Origin: CAZNYG01 sp964577205
GTDB taxonomy: Bacteria > Elusimicrobiota > Endomicrobiia > Endomicrobiales > CAIRNS01
Length of the DNA stretch: 26,577 nucleotides
NCBI GenBank assembly: GCA_964577205.1
Contig: CAZNYG010000028.1
Coordinates: 1 to 26,577, forward strand
Direction of reading: 5' to 3'
Part shown: piece after piece, positions 7,842-15,587 of the stretch
Position numbering within the stretch: position 1 is the stretch's first letter
Layout of the letters: each line of letters opens with the position of its first letter
Program-made: the position numbers and the translations under genes
Notes under the pieces: model-generated
What the model saw: only the letters and a program-made list of their open reading frames with translations
Told to the model about the DNA's origin: nothing
Databases searched by the model: none

Positions 7842-8549
7842 ATGGAAGTTATATTGGAAAAACTCGTTGAAGGACTCAAGAAGGCATATGGGCCGCGGCT
7901 GCGGTCGCTGGTACTGTACGGTTCCCGGGCGAGCGGCGAGGAAACCCCGGGATTTTCGAATTACAATATCCTCGTCATACTGGATGATGTTTCCTTTGAA
8001 CAGCTCCATGTGGGCGGTATCCTGTCAAAGTGGGTACGGCAGGGGAATCCGCCGCCCCTGGTTTTTTCGAAGGAGCTGTTCCGGAATTCCGCGGATATCT
8101 TTCCCATAGAGTTCCTCGACATGAAGGACAAACACCGCATCCTTTTCGGCGAGGATCCTTTCAACGGCCTGAACGTGGACCTCAAGCATCTGCGCCACCA
8201 GTGCGAGTTCGAAATGACCGGCAAACTGCTCAAACTGCGTCAGGCGTACATGGCGATAGCAGGGAAACCGAAAGAAACGCGGCGGTTGATGACCGATTCA
8301 TTGTCGTCGCTGCAGGTGGTCATCCGCCATATACTGCGGCTGTATAACGAGACGCCGCCGGCGCTGAAAAAGGACGCGGTTCGCTCGCTGGGCCGGTTCA
8401 TCGATTTCGATCCGGAAACGTTCGAAAAAGTGCAGTTGATTAAACAGGGCGACAGAGATGCCCTCGGGATGGATCCTGAGGCGATGATGGAAAAATATCT
8501 CGCGCAGGTGGAAAAGATCGCGGCGGCGGTGGACGGGATGGATCATTGA
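7842..8549 (+). CDS. MNT-type nucleotidyltransferase-domain protein with altered metal-binding residues
   Basis: A 235-residue protein with an N-terminal minimal nucleotidyltransferase fold: LVLYGSRASGE at about residues 23-33, followed by FSNYNILVILDD. In active members the second motif reads S-D-x-D. Here the two metal-binding Asp positions are Asn (N40 and N42), so catalysis is doubtful. The rest (IEFLDMKDKHRILFGEDPF and a helical C-terminal half) resembles standalone bacterial proteins of this class. ATG 7842 has GAGGAG five bases upstream and follows the TPM gene by 11 bases, so it is likely co-transcribed. An active enzyme would transfer a nucleotide to an unknown target. I place it in the family with confidence but do not assign an activity. 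Confidence 0.8.
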   Translation: MEVILEKLVEGLKKAYGPRLRSLVLYGSRASGEETPGFSNYNILVILDDVSFEQLHVGGILSKWVRQGNPPPLVFSKELFRNSADIFPIEFLDMKDKHRILFGEDPFNGLNVDLKHLRHQCEFEMTGKLLKLRQAYMAIAGKPKETRRLMTDSLSSLQVVIRHILRLYNETPPALKKDAVRSLGRFIDFDPETFEKVQLIKQGDRDALGMDPEAMMEKYLAQVEKIAAAVDGMDH

Positions 8550-8560
8550 ACTCCCCCCAG

Positions 8561-8586
8561 CCCCCTCTTTGTGAGTAAAGAGGGGG
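8561..8586. repeat. Palindromic C-rich dispersed repeat, copy 2
   Basis: CCCCCTCTTT (8561-8570) and AAAGAGGGGG (8577-8586), a 10-bp stem with a 6-base loop, starting 12 bases after the nucleotidyltransferase stop. It is the same element as at 969-992. Confidence 0.75.
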
Positions 8587-8608
8587 TGACAGGCCCCCTA
8601 ACCCCCAG

Positions 8609-8633
8609 CCCCCTCTTTGGAATAAAGAGGGGG
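8609..8633. repeat. Palindromic C-rich dispersed repeat, copy 3
   Basis: CCCCCTCTTT (8609-8618) and AAAGAGGGGG (8624-8633), a 10-bp stem with a 5-base loop, in direct tandem with copy 2 and sharing the preceding CCCCCAGC. No U-tract follows. Confidence 0.75.
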
Positions 8634-8753
8634 AGATGCTGATCACTTAACTACCGCCTGAGGATACGGGGGGGATGGCTGCATAATATTCGGCTTTGAG
8701 ATAAAAGACGGGAGAGAAGCGATTGGAAAGAAAGTTGACGAACGGAGGAAACA

Positions 8754-9320
8754 ATGAAGAAGGGGCTTATCGTACTTGGGGTTCTGGTGCTGCTCGTCGT
8801 GATATTCGCGGGAAGTTTTATCGGGCGCTATAACAGGATCGTGACACTGAATGAGAACATCGCCGGCGAGTGGTCTCAGGTCGAGTCCCAGCTGCAGCGG
8901 AGGAACGACCTGGTACCCAATCTGGTAAATACCGTCAAGGGATACGCCGCGCACGAGAAAGAGGTATTCCAGTCCATCGCGGAGGCCCGCTCAAAGCTGG
9001 CCGGAGCCCGCACTGTGGACGAAAAGGTCAGGGCCAACGAGCAGATGGACAGCGCGCTCGCCAGGCTTCTCGTCATCGTGGAACAGTACCCGAACCTGAA
9101 AGCGAACGAGAATTTTATCCGGCTGCAGGACGAACTGGCCGGCACCGAGAACCGCATCGCGGTGGAACGCCAGCGTTACAACGGGTCGGTTCTCTCCTAT
9201 AACACGGCGATCAAAACTTTTCCCGGCAATGTCATCGCTTCGATGACGGGCTTTTCTCCGCGGGATGCTTATTTCAAAGCCGAAGAAGGGGCAAAGCAGG
9301 CGCCCAAAGTCGAGTTTTAA
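8754..9320 (+). CDS. lemA: LemA family protein
   Basis: A 188-residue LemA-family protein: one N-terminal membrane span (about residues 5-24), then the helical LemA domain with the characteristic sequence YNRIVTLNENIAGEWSQVE and LQRRNDLVPNLVNTVKGYA, and near the end YNTAIKTFPGNVIASMTGF. Family length is normal. These proteins are anchored in the membrane with a coiled-coil-like soluble part; their biochemical role is unclear, though they commonly lie beside TPM-domain genes as here. ATG 8754 has GGAGG (8744-8748) upstream. It is separated from the nucleotidyltransferase gene by about 200 bases of palindromic repeats in which I find no convincing promoter, so read-through from 7034 is possible. 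Confidence 0.93.
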   Translation: MKKGLIVLGVLVLLVVIFAGSFIGRYNRIVTLNENIAGEWSQVESQLQRRNDLVPNLVNTVKGYAAHEKEVFQSIAEARSKLAGARTVDEKVRANEQMDSALARLLVIVEQYPNLKANENFIRLQDELAGTENRIAVERQRYNGSVLSYNTAIKTFPGNVIASMTGFSPRDAYFKAEEGAKQAPKVEF

Positions 9321-9343
9321 TTCAATATCAGGAGGCTTTTGTA

Positions 9344-9556
9344 ATGCCACAGAGAAACGGTCAGAACCCCGTCAGAAAAACAAACAATTATGAGCATGGA
9401 AGCAATACATCGAAGGACACTTTGAACGCGAACGGCAAAAAAGCCGACGGCAGCGGTACGTGCCCGGCATGCAAAGCGGAAGTCCCGTTCAAACCCGGGT
9501 TCCGATTTTCATCTTTGGAGTGCCCGAAGTGCGGAGCATCGATGGGAAAAAAATAA
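9344..9556 (+). CDS. Small zinc-ribbon protein (70 aa)
   Basis: A 70-residue protein with a polar, Asn/Lys-rich N-terminal half of low complexity and a C-terminal zinc ribbon made of two CxxC knuckles, CPAC and CPKC, about 19 residues apart. The four cysteines would bind one zinc. I do not recognise a named family. It begins 23 bases after lemA with AGGAGG at 9330-9335, eight bases before the ATG, so it is almost certainly in the lemA operon. It has no membrane segment and is probably cytoplasmic. Confidence 0.7.
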   Translation: MPQRNGQNPVRKTNNYEHGSNTSKDTLNANGKKADGSGTCPACKAEVPFKPGFRFSSLECPKCGASMGKK

Positions 9557-9593
9557 AGTACCGTGTCCCGGCGCGCGGGTGCAGTGTATGGTT

Positions 9594-11471
9594 TCATGCC
9601 TGCGGCAGGGCATCGAGTTCTTCCCAGCGCGCATAGGTTTTCGCGAGGGCGGTCTCTATTTCGGCAAGGCGGGATTTTGCCCTGGCGACAAAGCCCGGCT
9701 TCCGGCAGAGTGACAGATCCGCCATTTGAAGATGGATCTGCTGTCGTTCGGCTTCCAGTTTTTCGATGAGAGAGGGAAGATCCTGAAGTTCTTTCTTTTC
9801 CCGGAACGTCATTTTCCGGACGGTCTCCGCGCTCTTTCGCGCGGGGACTTTTTCTTTTTCTGCGGCGGGCGGGACGGAGGGGCCCGGGGTATTGGCCAGC
9901 TGGCGTTCCCAGTCGTCATAGCCGCCGACGAACTCGTTGACCGTCCCGTCTTTACCGAAGATCAGGGCGGAAGTTACGACGTTGTTCAGGAATTCCCGGT
10001 CGTGGCTCACGACGATAAGCGTTCCTTTGTATTCAAGGAGGACTTCTTCCAGCAGTTCCAGCGTTTCAGTGTCCAGGTCGTTGGTCGGTTCGTCGAACAC
10101 GAGCAGGTTGGACGGCGAGATGAAAAGTCTGGCCAGCAGCAGCCGGTGGCGTTCGCCGCCGGAAAGCAGCCTGACGCGCGTGCGCGCCCGTTCGGAAGTG
10201 AACAGGAAATCCTGCAGATAACTGACGACGTGGCGCGGTTTCCCGTTGATAAAGACCGTGTCACCGCCTTCCGGGACAAGGTTTTCCCAGACGGTCTTTT
10301 CAGGGTCGACGCCTTCGCGCAGCTGGTCGAAATACAGGGGAAGGACCTGCGCTCCGAGTTCGATGCTTCCCCGCAGCGGCGGTAGTTTTCCCAGCAGCAG
10401 GTTCAAAAGCGTGGTTTTTCCGGAGCCGTTGGGCCCGATGATCCCCACGCGGTCGCCGCGGGTCAGGCCGAACGAAAAATTGTCGATGACGCGCTTTGGG
10501 CCGTAGGCGAATGAAACGTTCCGGGCCTCAAGGACGCGGTCGCCGGAACGCCGGCCGGCGTTGATGGCCATGGAAACCTGGCCGGTACGCTCGCGCCGTT
10601 TCTTCCGTTCCTCCCGCATCTTCAGGAGAGCCCTTACCCGCCCTTCGCACCGCGTCCGCCGCGCTTTGACCCCCCGGCGGATCCAGGCTTCCTCCTGTGC
10701 CAGCTTCTTGTCGAACCGCGCCCACTCTTTTTCTTCGTTGTCGAGGACGGCCTGTTTGCGTTCAAGGAACGTCGGGTAATCGCAGCTCCAGTCGACTATT
10801 TTGCCGCGGTCTATCTCCACGATGCGCGTAGCCAGCTTCCTGAGCAGCCGCCGGTCGTGTGTCACGAAGAGTACCGTCAGCTTCGACGAGATAATGAAAT
10901 CTTCAAGCCAGACGATGGATCCGAGGTCCAGGTGGTTGGTCGGCTCGTCCAGAAGCAGCGCGTCCGGCTCCCGGGCCAGCGCCCGCGCCAGCAAAACGCG
11001 GCGGCGCATCCCGCCGGACAGCGACGAAAAATCGGCATCGGGATGGACGCCCACCTGCTCGAGGACCCGCCGGATGACGGTTTCGGCCTTCCATCCTTCC
11101 CGGTCGGTGATCTCGCGCTGCAGCCTGTCAAGCGCCTCATGGCCCGACTGAGCGGCGAGCAGCCGGTAATACGCGGCCAGCGTTTCTCCCATCGGGCCGG
11201 CGCCTGAGGCGACGGTTTCGAACGCGGTTCCGGCAATGGTGTCGGGGACTTCCTGCTGAAGATATGATATTTTCAGTCCCGGCGCGATGCCGATATCGCC
11301 GGAATCCGGTTTCCGTTCCCCGGCAATTATGCGCATGAGCGTGGATTTCCCGGAGCCGTTGCGCCCAAGAACGCAGACACGCTGGCCCTTGTGGATGTCC
11401 AGTGAAATATCATCAAGAATAGGAGGTTCGCCGAAGGAAATGCTTATATTACGCAGACTGATAAATGCCAT
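9594..11471 (-). CDS. uup: ABC-F ATPase, Uup type
   Basis: A 625-residue soluble protein with two ABC ATPase domains and no membrane part, the ABC-F plan. The first domain has Walker A GRNGSGKST (36-44), signature LSGGMRRRV and Walker B LLLDEPTNHLD. A charged helical linker follows. The second has Walker A GPNGSGKTT, signature LSGGERHRL and Walker B LVFDEPTNDLD. The C-terminal extension beginning MTFREKKELQDLPSLIEKLE is the coiled-coil domain diagnostic of Uup. ABC-F proteins act on the ribosome; Uup has been tied to ribosome quality and to tolerance of certain stresses. Both ATP sites look intact. Start ATG at 11471 has AAAGG upstream on the minus strand. It is convergent with the zinc-ribbon gene (37 bases between stops) and divergent from the nitroreductase gene. 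Confidence 0.92.
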   Translation of the reverse strand: MAFISLRNISISFGEPPILDDISLDIHKGQRVCVLGRNGSGKSTLMRIIAGERKPDSGDIGIAPGLKISYLQQEVPDTIAGTAFETVASGAGPMGETLAAYYRLLAAQSGHEALDRLQREITDREGWKAETVIRRVLEQVGVHPDADFSSLSGGMRRRVLLARALAREPDALLLDEPTNHLDLGSIVWLEDFIISSKLTVLFVTHDRRLLRKLATRIVEIDRGKIVDWSCDYPTFLERKQAVLDNEEKEWARFDKKLAQEEAWIRRGVKARRTRCEGRVRALLKMREERKKRRERTGQVSMAINAGRRSGDRVLEARNVSFAYGPKRVIDNFSFGLTRGDRVGIIGPNGSGKTTLLNLLLGKLPPLRGSIELGAQVLPLYFDQLREGVDPEKTVWENLVPEGGDTVFINGKPRHVVSYLQDFLFTSERARTRVRLLSGGERHRLLLARLFISPSNLLVFDEPTNDLDTETLELLEEVLLEYKGTLIVVSHDREFLNNVVTSALIFGKDGTVNEFVGGYDDWERQLANTPGPSVPPAAEKEKVPARKSAETVRKMTFREKKELQDLPSLIEKLEAERQQIHLQMADLSLCRKPGFVARAKSRLAEIETALAKTYARWEELDALPQA

Positions 11472-11563
11472 GCGTGACGCCTTTCATTAGTGATCAGTCA
11501 CTCTACCAAAATAAGGGTTGCCCGCGCAAGCACGGGTTTCAACGAAGAGGGGAAGAGATTTTG

Positions 11564-11569
11564 TATAAT
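11564..11569 (+). promoter_or_regulatory. -10 box upstream of the nitroreductase gene
   Basis: A perfect TATAAT at 11564-11569, 23 bases before the ATG. No good -35 is seen at normal spacing, so an activator or a weak promoter is possible. Confidence 0.35.
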
Positions 11570-11592
11570 ATGGCAGGGGGAAAGAGGTGATC

Positions 11593-12216
11593 ATGAATAC
11601 ACCGAAAAAACAGTACGCGAACGAGGTGCTGAACACCATAGCCGCGCGGCGCAGTATCCGCATGTTTACCGACCAGCCGGTCAGTGACGAACACCTGAAC
11701 GCTGTCCTTACATCGGCCAACCAGGCGCCTTCGGCGCACAATCAGCAGTCGTGGAAGTTCATCGTGCTTGAAGGCGCGATGAAGGAATCCCTTGCCAGCC
11801 TGGTCAATACCCGCTCCGGGGAGTTCCCGCGCCCTTCCAGCGTCCTTCTGCGCATGGCGGCCCGCAGTATCGCCAGCGCTCCCCTGGTTGTCGCGGTAGT
11901 GAATACCGGCAAGATGGTGCGGCACGGGACGGACCTTTTCAAGATCAACAAAGAGATCGCCCACGATTTTTTCCGCGTCATGGAGATCCAAAGTTCCGCC
12001 GCCGCGGTGCAGAACCTGCTGCTTGCCGCCGCGTCGCTGGGCCTTGCCACCGTGTGGCTCGGCATTCTGATCCTTGTTCAGGATGACGTCCTGCAACTTC
12101 TGGGGGAACCCAAAGGCGAGTTCATGGCCGTTATCCCCGTCGGATATGCCGCGGTCCGGCCGGCGTCCGGCCCGCACAAGCAGCCGCTGGAACAGATCGT
12201 CCGGCGCTTAAAGTGA
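11593..12216 (+). CDS. Nitroreductase-family FMN oxidoreductase
   Basis: A 207-residue cytoplasmic flavoprotein of the nitroreductase family. The FMN-phosphate site is seen as AARRSIRMFTDQPV (RRSIR at 19-23), and the second conserved block as QAPSAHNQQSW at about 45-54. The C-terminal part has the usual AAASLGLATVWLG. Family enzymes use NAD(P)H and FMN to reduce nitro groups, quinones or related compounds; the real substrate cannot be told. Start is ATG 11593, preferred over GTG 11587, because the AGAGGTG just upstream is the ribosome site. Its stop overlaps the stop of the convergent YbiT-type gene by nine bases. Confidence 0.88.
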   Translation: MNTPKKQYANEVLNTIAARRSIRMFTDQPVSDEHLNAVLTSANQAPSAHNQQSWKFIVLEGAMKESLASLVNTRSGEFPRPSSVLLRMAARSIASAPLVVAVVNTGKMVRHGTDLFKINKEIAHDFFRVMEIQSSAAAVQNLLLAAASLGLATVWLGILILVQDDVLQLLGEPKGEFMAVIPVGYAAVRPASGPHKQPLEQIVRRLK

Positions 12217-13824
12217 GTACATCTCCTGCCGCTGCTGTTTGACGCGGGGATCGGAAAGGTATTCGTCGTAGGCCATCGGTTTGTCGAGGATGCCTTTCGG
12301 GGTCAGTTCGATGACGCGGGTCGCGATCGTCTGGATGAACTGGTGATCGTGCGAAGTGAACAGCACGGTGCCTTTGAAGTCGATCAGGCCGTCGTTCAAC
12401 GCCGTGATGGATTCCAGGTCGAGATGATTGGTCGGTTCGTCGAGGATAAGGACGTTGGCGCCGGAGAGCATCATCCGCGCCAGCATGCAGCGCACTTTCT
12501 CTCCTCCGGAAAGAACTGTAGCCATTTTCTGCGTTTCATCGCCGGCAAACAGCATCATGCCGAGAAAGCCGCGTATGAACGTTTCCTCTTTTTCCTTCGA
12601 GTACTGCCGCAGCCAGTCGACGAGGTTGACCTCCCGCGTGAAATAGTCCGCGTTATCCTTGGGAAAATACGATTGCGTCGTGGTAACGCCCCATTTGTAC
12701 GTCCCGCCGGAGGCCGGCTCCTTCCCTTCAAGCGCCTGAAAAAGAGCGGTGACCGCCCTGCGGTTCCTGCCGACGAAAGCCACCTTCTCGCCTCTGTTGA
12801 TCGTGAATGATATATCTTTGAACATGAGCTCGCCTTCCGACGAAGCGCTGAGGTTCTCCACGGACAGCAGGTCGTTGCCGGCCTCGCGGTCCGGCTTGAA
12901 ATGGACGCGGGGATAGCGCCGGGACGACGGTTTCAGGTCTTCGAGGGTTATCTTGTCCAGCAGGTTCCTGCGCGCGGTTGCCTGGCGCGCTTTTGAAGCG
13001 TTGGCGCTGAACCGGGCTATGAAGGCCTTGAGCTCTTCGATCTTCGTCTCCATTTTTTTGTTGAAATCCTTCTTCTGCTGGAGCGCCAGTTCGCTTGCCT
13101 GCCGCCAGAAATTGTAATTGCCGGTGAACAGTTCTATGCGGTTGAAATCTATGTCGGCGATGTGCGTGCACACCTTGTCGAGGAAATGGCGGTCGTGCGA
13201 GACGACGATGACCGTGTTCTCGAAATCCAGGAGGAACTCTTCCAGCCAGGAGATAGTCTCCACGTCAAGATTGTTGGTGGGTTCGTCCATCAGGAGGATG
13301 TCCGGGTTGCCGAATAAAGCCTGCGCGAGAAGCACCCGCACTTTTTCGCCGCCGTTCAGTTCTTTCATCTTTTTCGCGTGCAGTTCTTCCCTGATATCGA
13401 GGTTGCTGAGTAGAGTGGCCGCTTCCGATTCCGATTCCCATCCGTTCAGATTGGCGAACTCGGTCTCAAGATGGCCGACGCGGATACCGTCCGCGTCGGA
13501 AAAATCCGCTTTCGCGTACAGCGCGTCCCGTTCCCGCATTATGGAAAAAAGCTGTTTGTGGCCCATGATGACGGTTTCGAGCACCGGGATCTCGTCAAAC
13601 TCGAAATGGTCCTGTTTGAGCACGGCCAGCCGCGCGTTGGGCGGCATGGAGACTGTCCCGTGCGTGGGAGGGATCTCTCCGGAAAGGATCTTGAGAAAGG
13701 TCGATTTTCCCGACCCGTTGGCCCCGATCAGCCCGTAGCAGTTGCCGGGCGTGAATTTTATCGACACGTCTTCAAAAAGAACCCTCTTCCCGAAAGAGAG
13801 GGTGACATTATCCGCGGTAAGCAT
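12208..13824 (-). CDS. ybiT: ABC-F ATPase, YbiT type, with one degenerate ATP site
   Basis: A 538-residue soluble twin-ATPase of the ABC-F family. Similarity to E. coli YbiT is clear from the length and from blocks such as RFSANASKARQAT in the linker. Domain 1 has Walker A GANGSGKST (34-42) and Walker B ILLMDEPTNNLD, but its signature reads LNGGE (156-160). Domain 2 has signature LSGGE and Walker B LILDEPTNHLD, but its Walker A position reads GRNRRAVTA (352-360), lacking the Lys. Both defects fall on the same composite ATP site. The likely role is a ribosome-associated factor. ATG 13824 has AGAGGA upstream. An extended -10 at 13940-13945 and a terminator-like hairpin between it and the gene suggest attenuation. 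Confidence 0.88.
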   Translation of the reverse strand: MLTADNVTLSFGKRVLFEDVSIKFTPGNCYGLIGANGSGKSTFLKILSGEIPPTHGTVSMPPNARLAVLKQDHFEFDEIPVLETVIMGHKQLFSIMRERDALYAKADFSDADGIRVGHLETEFANLNGWESESEAATLLSNLDIREELHAKKMKELNGGEKVRVLLAQALFGNPDILLMDEPTNNLDVETISWLEEFLLDFENTVIVVSHDRHFLDKVCTHIADIDFNRIELFTGNYNFWRQASELALQQKKDFNKKMETKIEELKAFIARFSANASKARQATARRNLLDKITLEDLKPSSRRYPRVHFKPDREAGNDLLSVENLSASSEGELMFKDISFTINRGEKVAFVGRNRRAVTALFQALEGKEPASGGTYKWGVTTTQSYFPKDNADYFTREVNLVDWLRQYSKEKEETFIRGFLGMMLFAGDETQKMATVLSGGEKVRCMLARMMLSGANVLILDEPTNHLDLESITALNDGLIDFKGTVLFTSHDHQFIQTIATRVIELTPKGILDKPMAYDEYLSDPRVKQQRQEMYSL

Positions 13825-13896
13825 GGCAGCGATTCCTCTGGATTATTCCACAACGGCGATCCCCCGGGTGTTCCGAACGGGGGAAGGCGGTACTCC

Positions 13897-13932
13897 AAAA
13901 AAAAGCGCCTCACGTGACACTGTCGTGAAGCG
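13897..13932 (-). terminator. Terminator-like hairpin in the ybiT leader (possible attenuator)
   Basis: On the minus strand CGCTTCACG (13932-13924) pairs with CGTGAGGCG (13914-13906), 9 bp with one G-U, a 9-base loop, then eight U residues. It lies just downstream of a -10 box and upstream of ybiT. GTGAC (13936-13932) could instead pair with GTCAC (13918-13914), a rival fold. It may be an attenuator, or a second terminator for the MATE gene. Confidence 0.6.
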
Positions 13933-13939
13933 TCACCTT

Positions 13940-13945
13940 ATTATA
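13940..13945 (-). promoter_or_regulatory. Extended -10 promoter for ybiT
   Basis: TGCTATAAT on the minus strand, an extended -10 with a perfect TATAAT. TTGGAT at 13968-13963 is a weak -35 with a 17-base spacer. The predicted start, near 13933, is at the foot of the hairpin. Confidence 0.5.
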
Positions 13946-13987
13946 GCACATTCCCGCCGGCAATCCAAAACCGCCTTGGTGGTGGAA

Positions 13988-14054
13988 TTTCAATTTGTGT
14001 CAATTGAAAAAGTCTTTCGCGCGTCATTCCCGCGAAAGGCAGGGGTTTTTCAAT
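13988..14054. repeat. Composite nested palindrome in the intergenic region
   Basis: Three perfect inverted pairs overlap here: TTTCAATT (13988-13995) with AATTGAAA (14002-14009); ATTGAAAAA (14003-14011) with TTTTTCAAT (14046-14054); and, nested inside, CTTTCGCG (14014-14021) with CGCGAAAG (14031-14038). The central CGTCATTCCCGCGAAAG resembles a palindromic motif common between genes in many bacteria. Confidence 0.6.
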
Positions 14055-14076
14055 CGGCTCAATTTGCATTTTGCGG

Positions 14077-14108
14077 AAAAAAAGCCGTCTTTTCCGGGAG
14101 GCTTTTTT
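14077..14108 (-). terminator. A/T-rich terminator overlapping the MATE stop codon
   Basis: AAAAAAGCC (14078-14086) and GGCTTTTTT (14100-14108) form a 9-bp stem flanked by A and T runs on both strands, so it could end transcripts in both directions. Only three pairs are G-C. The MATE stop codon (14107-14109) lies in the arm. Confidence 0.55.
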
Positions 14109-15552
14109 ATATGGGTTCCTCATGAGGCAGTTCAGGATAGGTCGGGGGGACAAAAGGCACGGCGGGTTCTATGACCCTCATGGATTTCCATTTTCCGATG
14201 CGGAACCGCAGGAAGAAGGAAATACCGAGCAATGCCGCGTAAAAGGATGCCAGCGTCCATCCGGCAAAAATGCCGCGATGGAGTATGTGCAGGGTGATAT
14301 ATGTGGGAATGACCAGCGCGAATATAGAGTAGAAGACGATAATCCGCATGATGAAACGCGTGTCGCCGGCTCCCTTGAGCGCCGAGGCGAACACAATGTT
14401 CATCGCGTCGAACAGAGAGTATACGGCCACGAACCTGAGCAGTACTGTGACAAGTGATTCTATTTCCGCGAACCGCGCCGGATCGGCGTGCGCCGCGTAG
14501 GCCCCCGTAAAAATACCAGGCGTCAGGACGTAAAGGGACGATACAACAGCCAGATAGAAAAAGGTAAGGTGAAAACCGGAAAACGCGCTTTTTTCGGCGA
14601 GGTCGGGCCTCTCTCTGCCCAGGTATTGTCCTGTCAGGACCGAGACCGCTATACCGCATCCGAGCATTGGCATGAATGCCAGCGTGCTGATATTGAAAGC
14701 GATATTCGTGGCCGCGAGAGGCGCGGTTCCCAGCGTTCCCATGATGAGAACGAACGCGGTAAAGCCCGCCATGTCGAGGCAGAAATGGATGCCGCTGGGA
14801 AGCCCGAAGCGGATCAGCCGTTTCAGCAGATCGGTATCGATCCTCATGCCCTTAAGGATGTGGTATTCTTCCAAATATTTGCGCCGGGAGATCAGGGCAA
14901 GGTATAGAACGAAGGTCGAGCAGGACGCGATGATGGTCGCGATAGCCGCCCCCTTGATGCCGAGTGGAGGAAAACCTCCGTTACCGAATATCAGCAGATA
15001 ATCGAATACGATGTTTACCAGGGTGCCTGTCATGTTGGCCGCTACCAGCACCCATGTTTCCCCCCGTCCCGCGAAAAAACCGGAAATCGCGGCGGAAGCC
15101 AGCGCGGGGAATGCGCCGAAAGTCAGTATCCTGAAATAGGTCATTTCATGCACACGTATTTCCGGAGCGTGGCCGATGGTGTTGAATATCCAGGGCGTAA
15201 GAGGGACAAGAACGAGCATCAGCAGCGCTCCGGCAAAGGAAAGGAAAACTCCCTGCCACAGCGACGGCCCGATCATGGGCCGGCGATCCGCGCCATAATA
15301 CTGGGCTATAAAGACATCCACATAGCTGACCGTCCCCAGGAAAAGGCTGAAGACCACGAAATTGACCATGCCGGCCGGCATCGACGCTGCGATCGTTTCC
15401 GGAGAATACCAGGTCAGGAACATCCTGTTGACGAAATGCTGGATGGACCAGGCCCCGGTACTGAGGATGAGAGGAAAAGCGATAGCGATGAATTCGCGGT
15501 AGCCGCCTTGTTCCTTCCATCGTTTTTGAAATCGTTCCCAGAGATGTGTCAT
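14107..15552 (-). CDS. MATE-family multidrug/toxin exporter
   Basis: A 481-residue inner-membrane protein with about 12 hydrophobic segments in two similar halves, the MATE plan (NorM/DinF class). Recognisable stretches are FIAIAFPLILSTGAWSIQ at the first helix, YVDVFIAQYYGA, and in the second half IRFGLPSGIHFCLDMAGF and ISTLAFMPMLGCGIAVSVLTGQYLG. Such proteins expel cationic drugs or metabolites using sodium or proton gradients; the substrate is unknown. The C-terminal tail (VPFVPPTYPELPHEEPI) is soluble. There is no ribosome-binding site before ATG 15552. Instead a TATAAT ends six bases upstream, so the mRNA may be leaderless. It is divergent from the sigma-factor operon. Confidence 0.9.
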   Translation of the reverse strand: MTHLWERFQKRWKEQGGYREFIAIAFPLILSTGAWSIQHFVNRMFLTWYSPETIAASMPAGMVNFVVFSLFLGTVSYVDVFIAQYYGADRRPMIGPSLWQGVFLSFAGALLMLVLVPLTPWIFNTIGHAPEIRVHEMTYFRILTFGAFPALASAAISGFFAGRGETWVLVAANMTGTLVNIVFDYLLIFGNGGFPPLGIKGAAIATIIASCSTFVLYLALISRRKYLEEYHILKGMRIDTDLLKRLIRFGLPSGIHFCLDMAGFTAFVLIMGTLGTAPLAATNIAFNISTLAFMPMLGCGIAVSVLTGQYLGRERPDLAEKSAFSGFHLTFFYLAVVSSLYVLTPGIFTGAYAAHADPARFAEIESLVTVLLRFVAVYSLFDAMNIVFASALKGAGDTRFIMRIIVFYSIFALVIPTYITLHILHRGIFAGWTLASFYAALLGISFFLRFRIGKWKSMRVIEPAVPFVPPTYPELPHEEPI

Positions 15553-15558
15553 ACGATC

Positions 15559-15587
15559 ATTATACCATACAACGGCACAGCTGAAAA
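15559..15587 (-). promoter_or_regulatory. Promoter for the MATE gene, start site at the ATG
   Basis: Minus strand TTTTCA (15587-15582), a 17-base spacer and a perfect TATAAT (15564-15559). Six bases separate the -10 from ATG 15552, so the expected +1 is the A of the start codon. Confidence 0.5.

Noticed and set aside
8551..8640. CRISPR array
   Set aside because: Only two tandem units with different flanks and no regular spacers; a palindromic repeat pair explains it.
8440..8646. A minus-strand frame ending the nucleotidyltransferase region
   Set aside because: It repeats the words QRGGWG because it crosses two copies of the palindromic repeat; no start signal.
8735..8753. TTGACG just upstream of lemA as a -35 box
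   Set aside because: It abuts the ribosome site and would place the start inside lemA.
9557..9593. A terminator between the zinc-ribbon and uup genes
   Set aside because: CCCG/CGGG can pair but there is no T-run on either strand.
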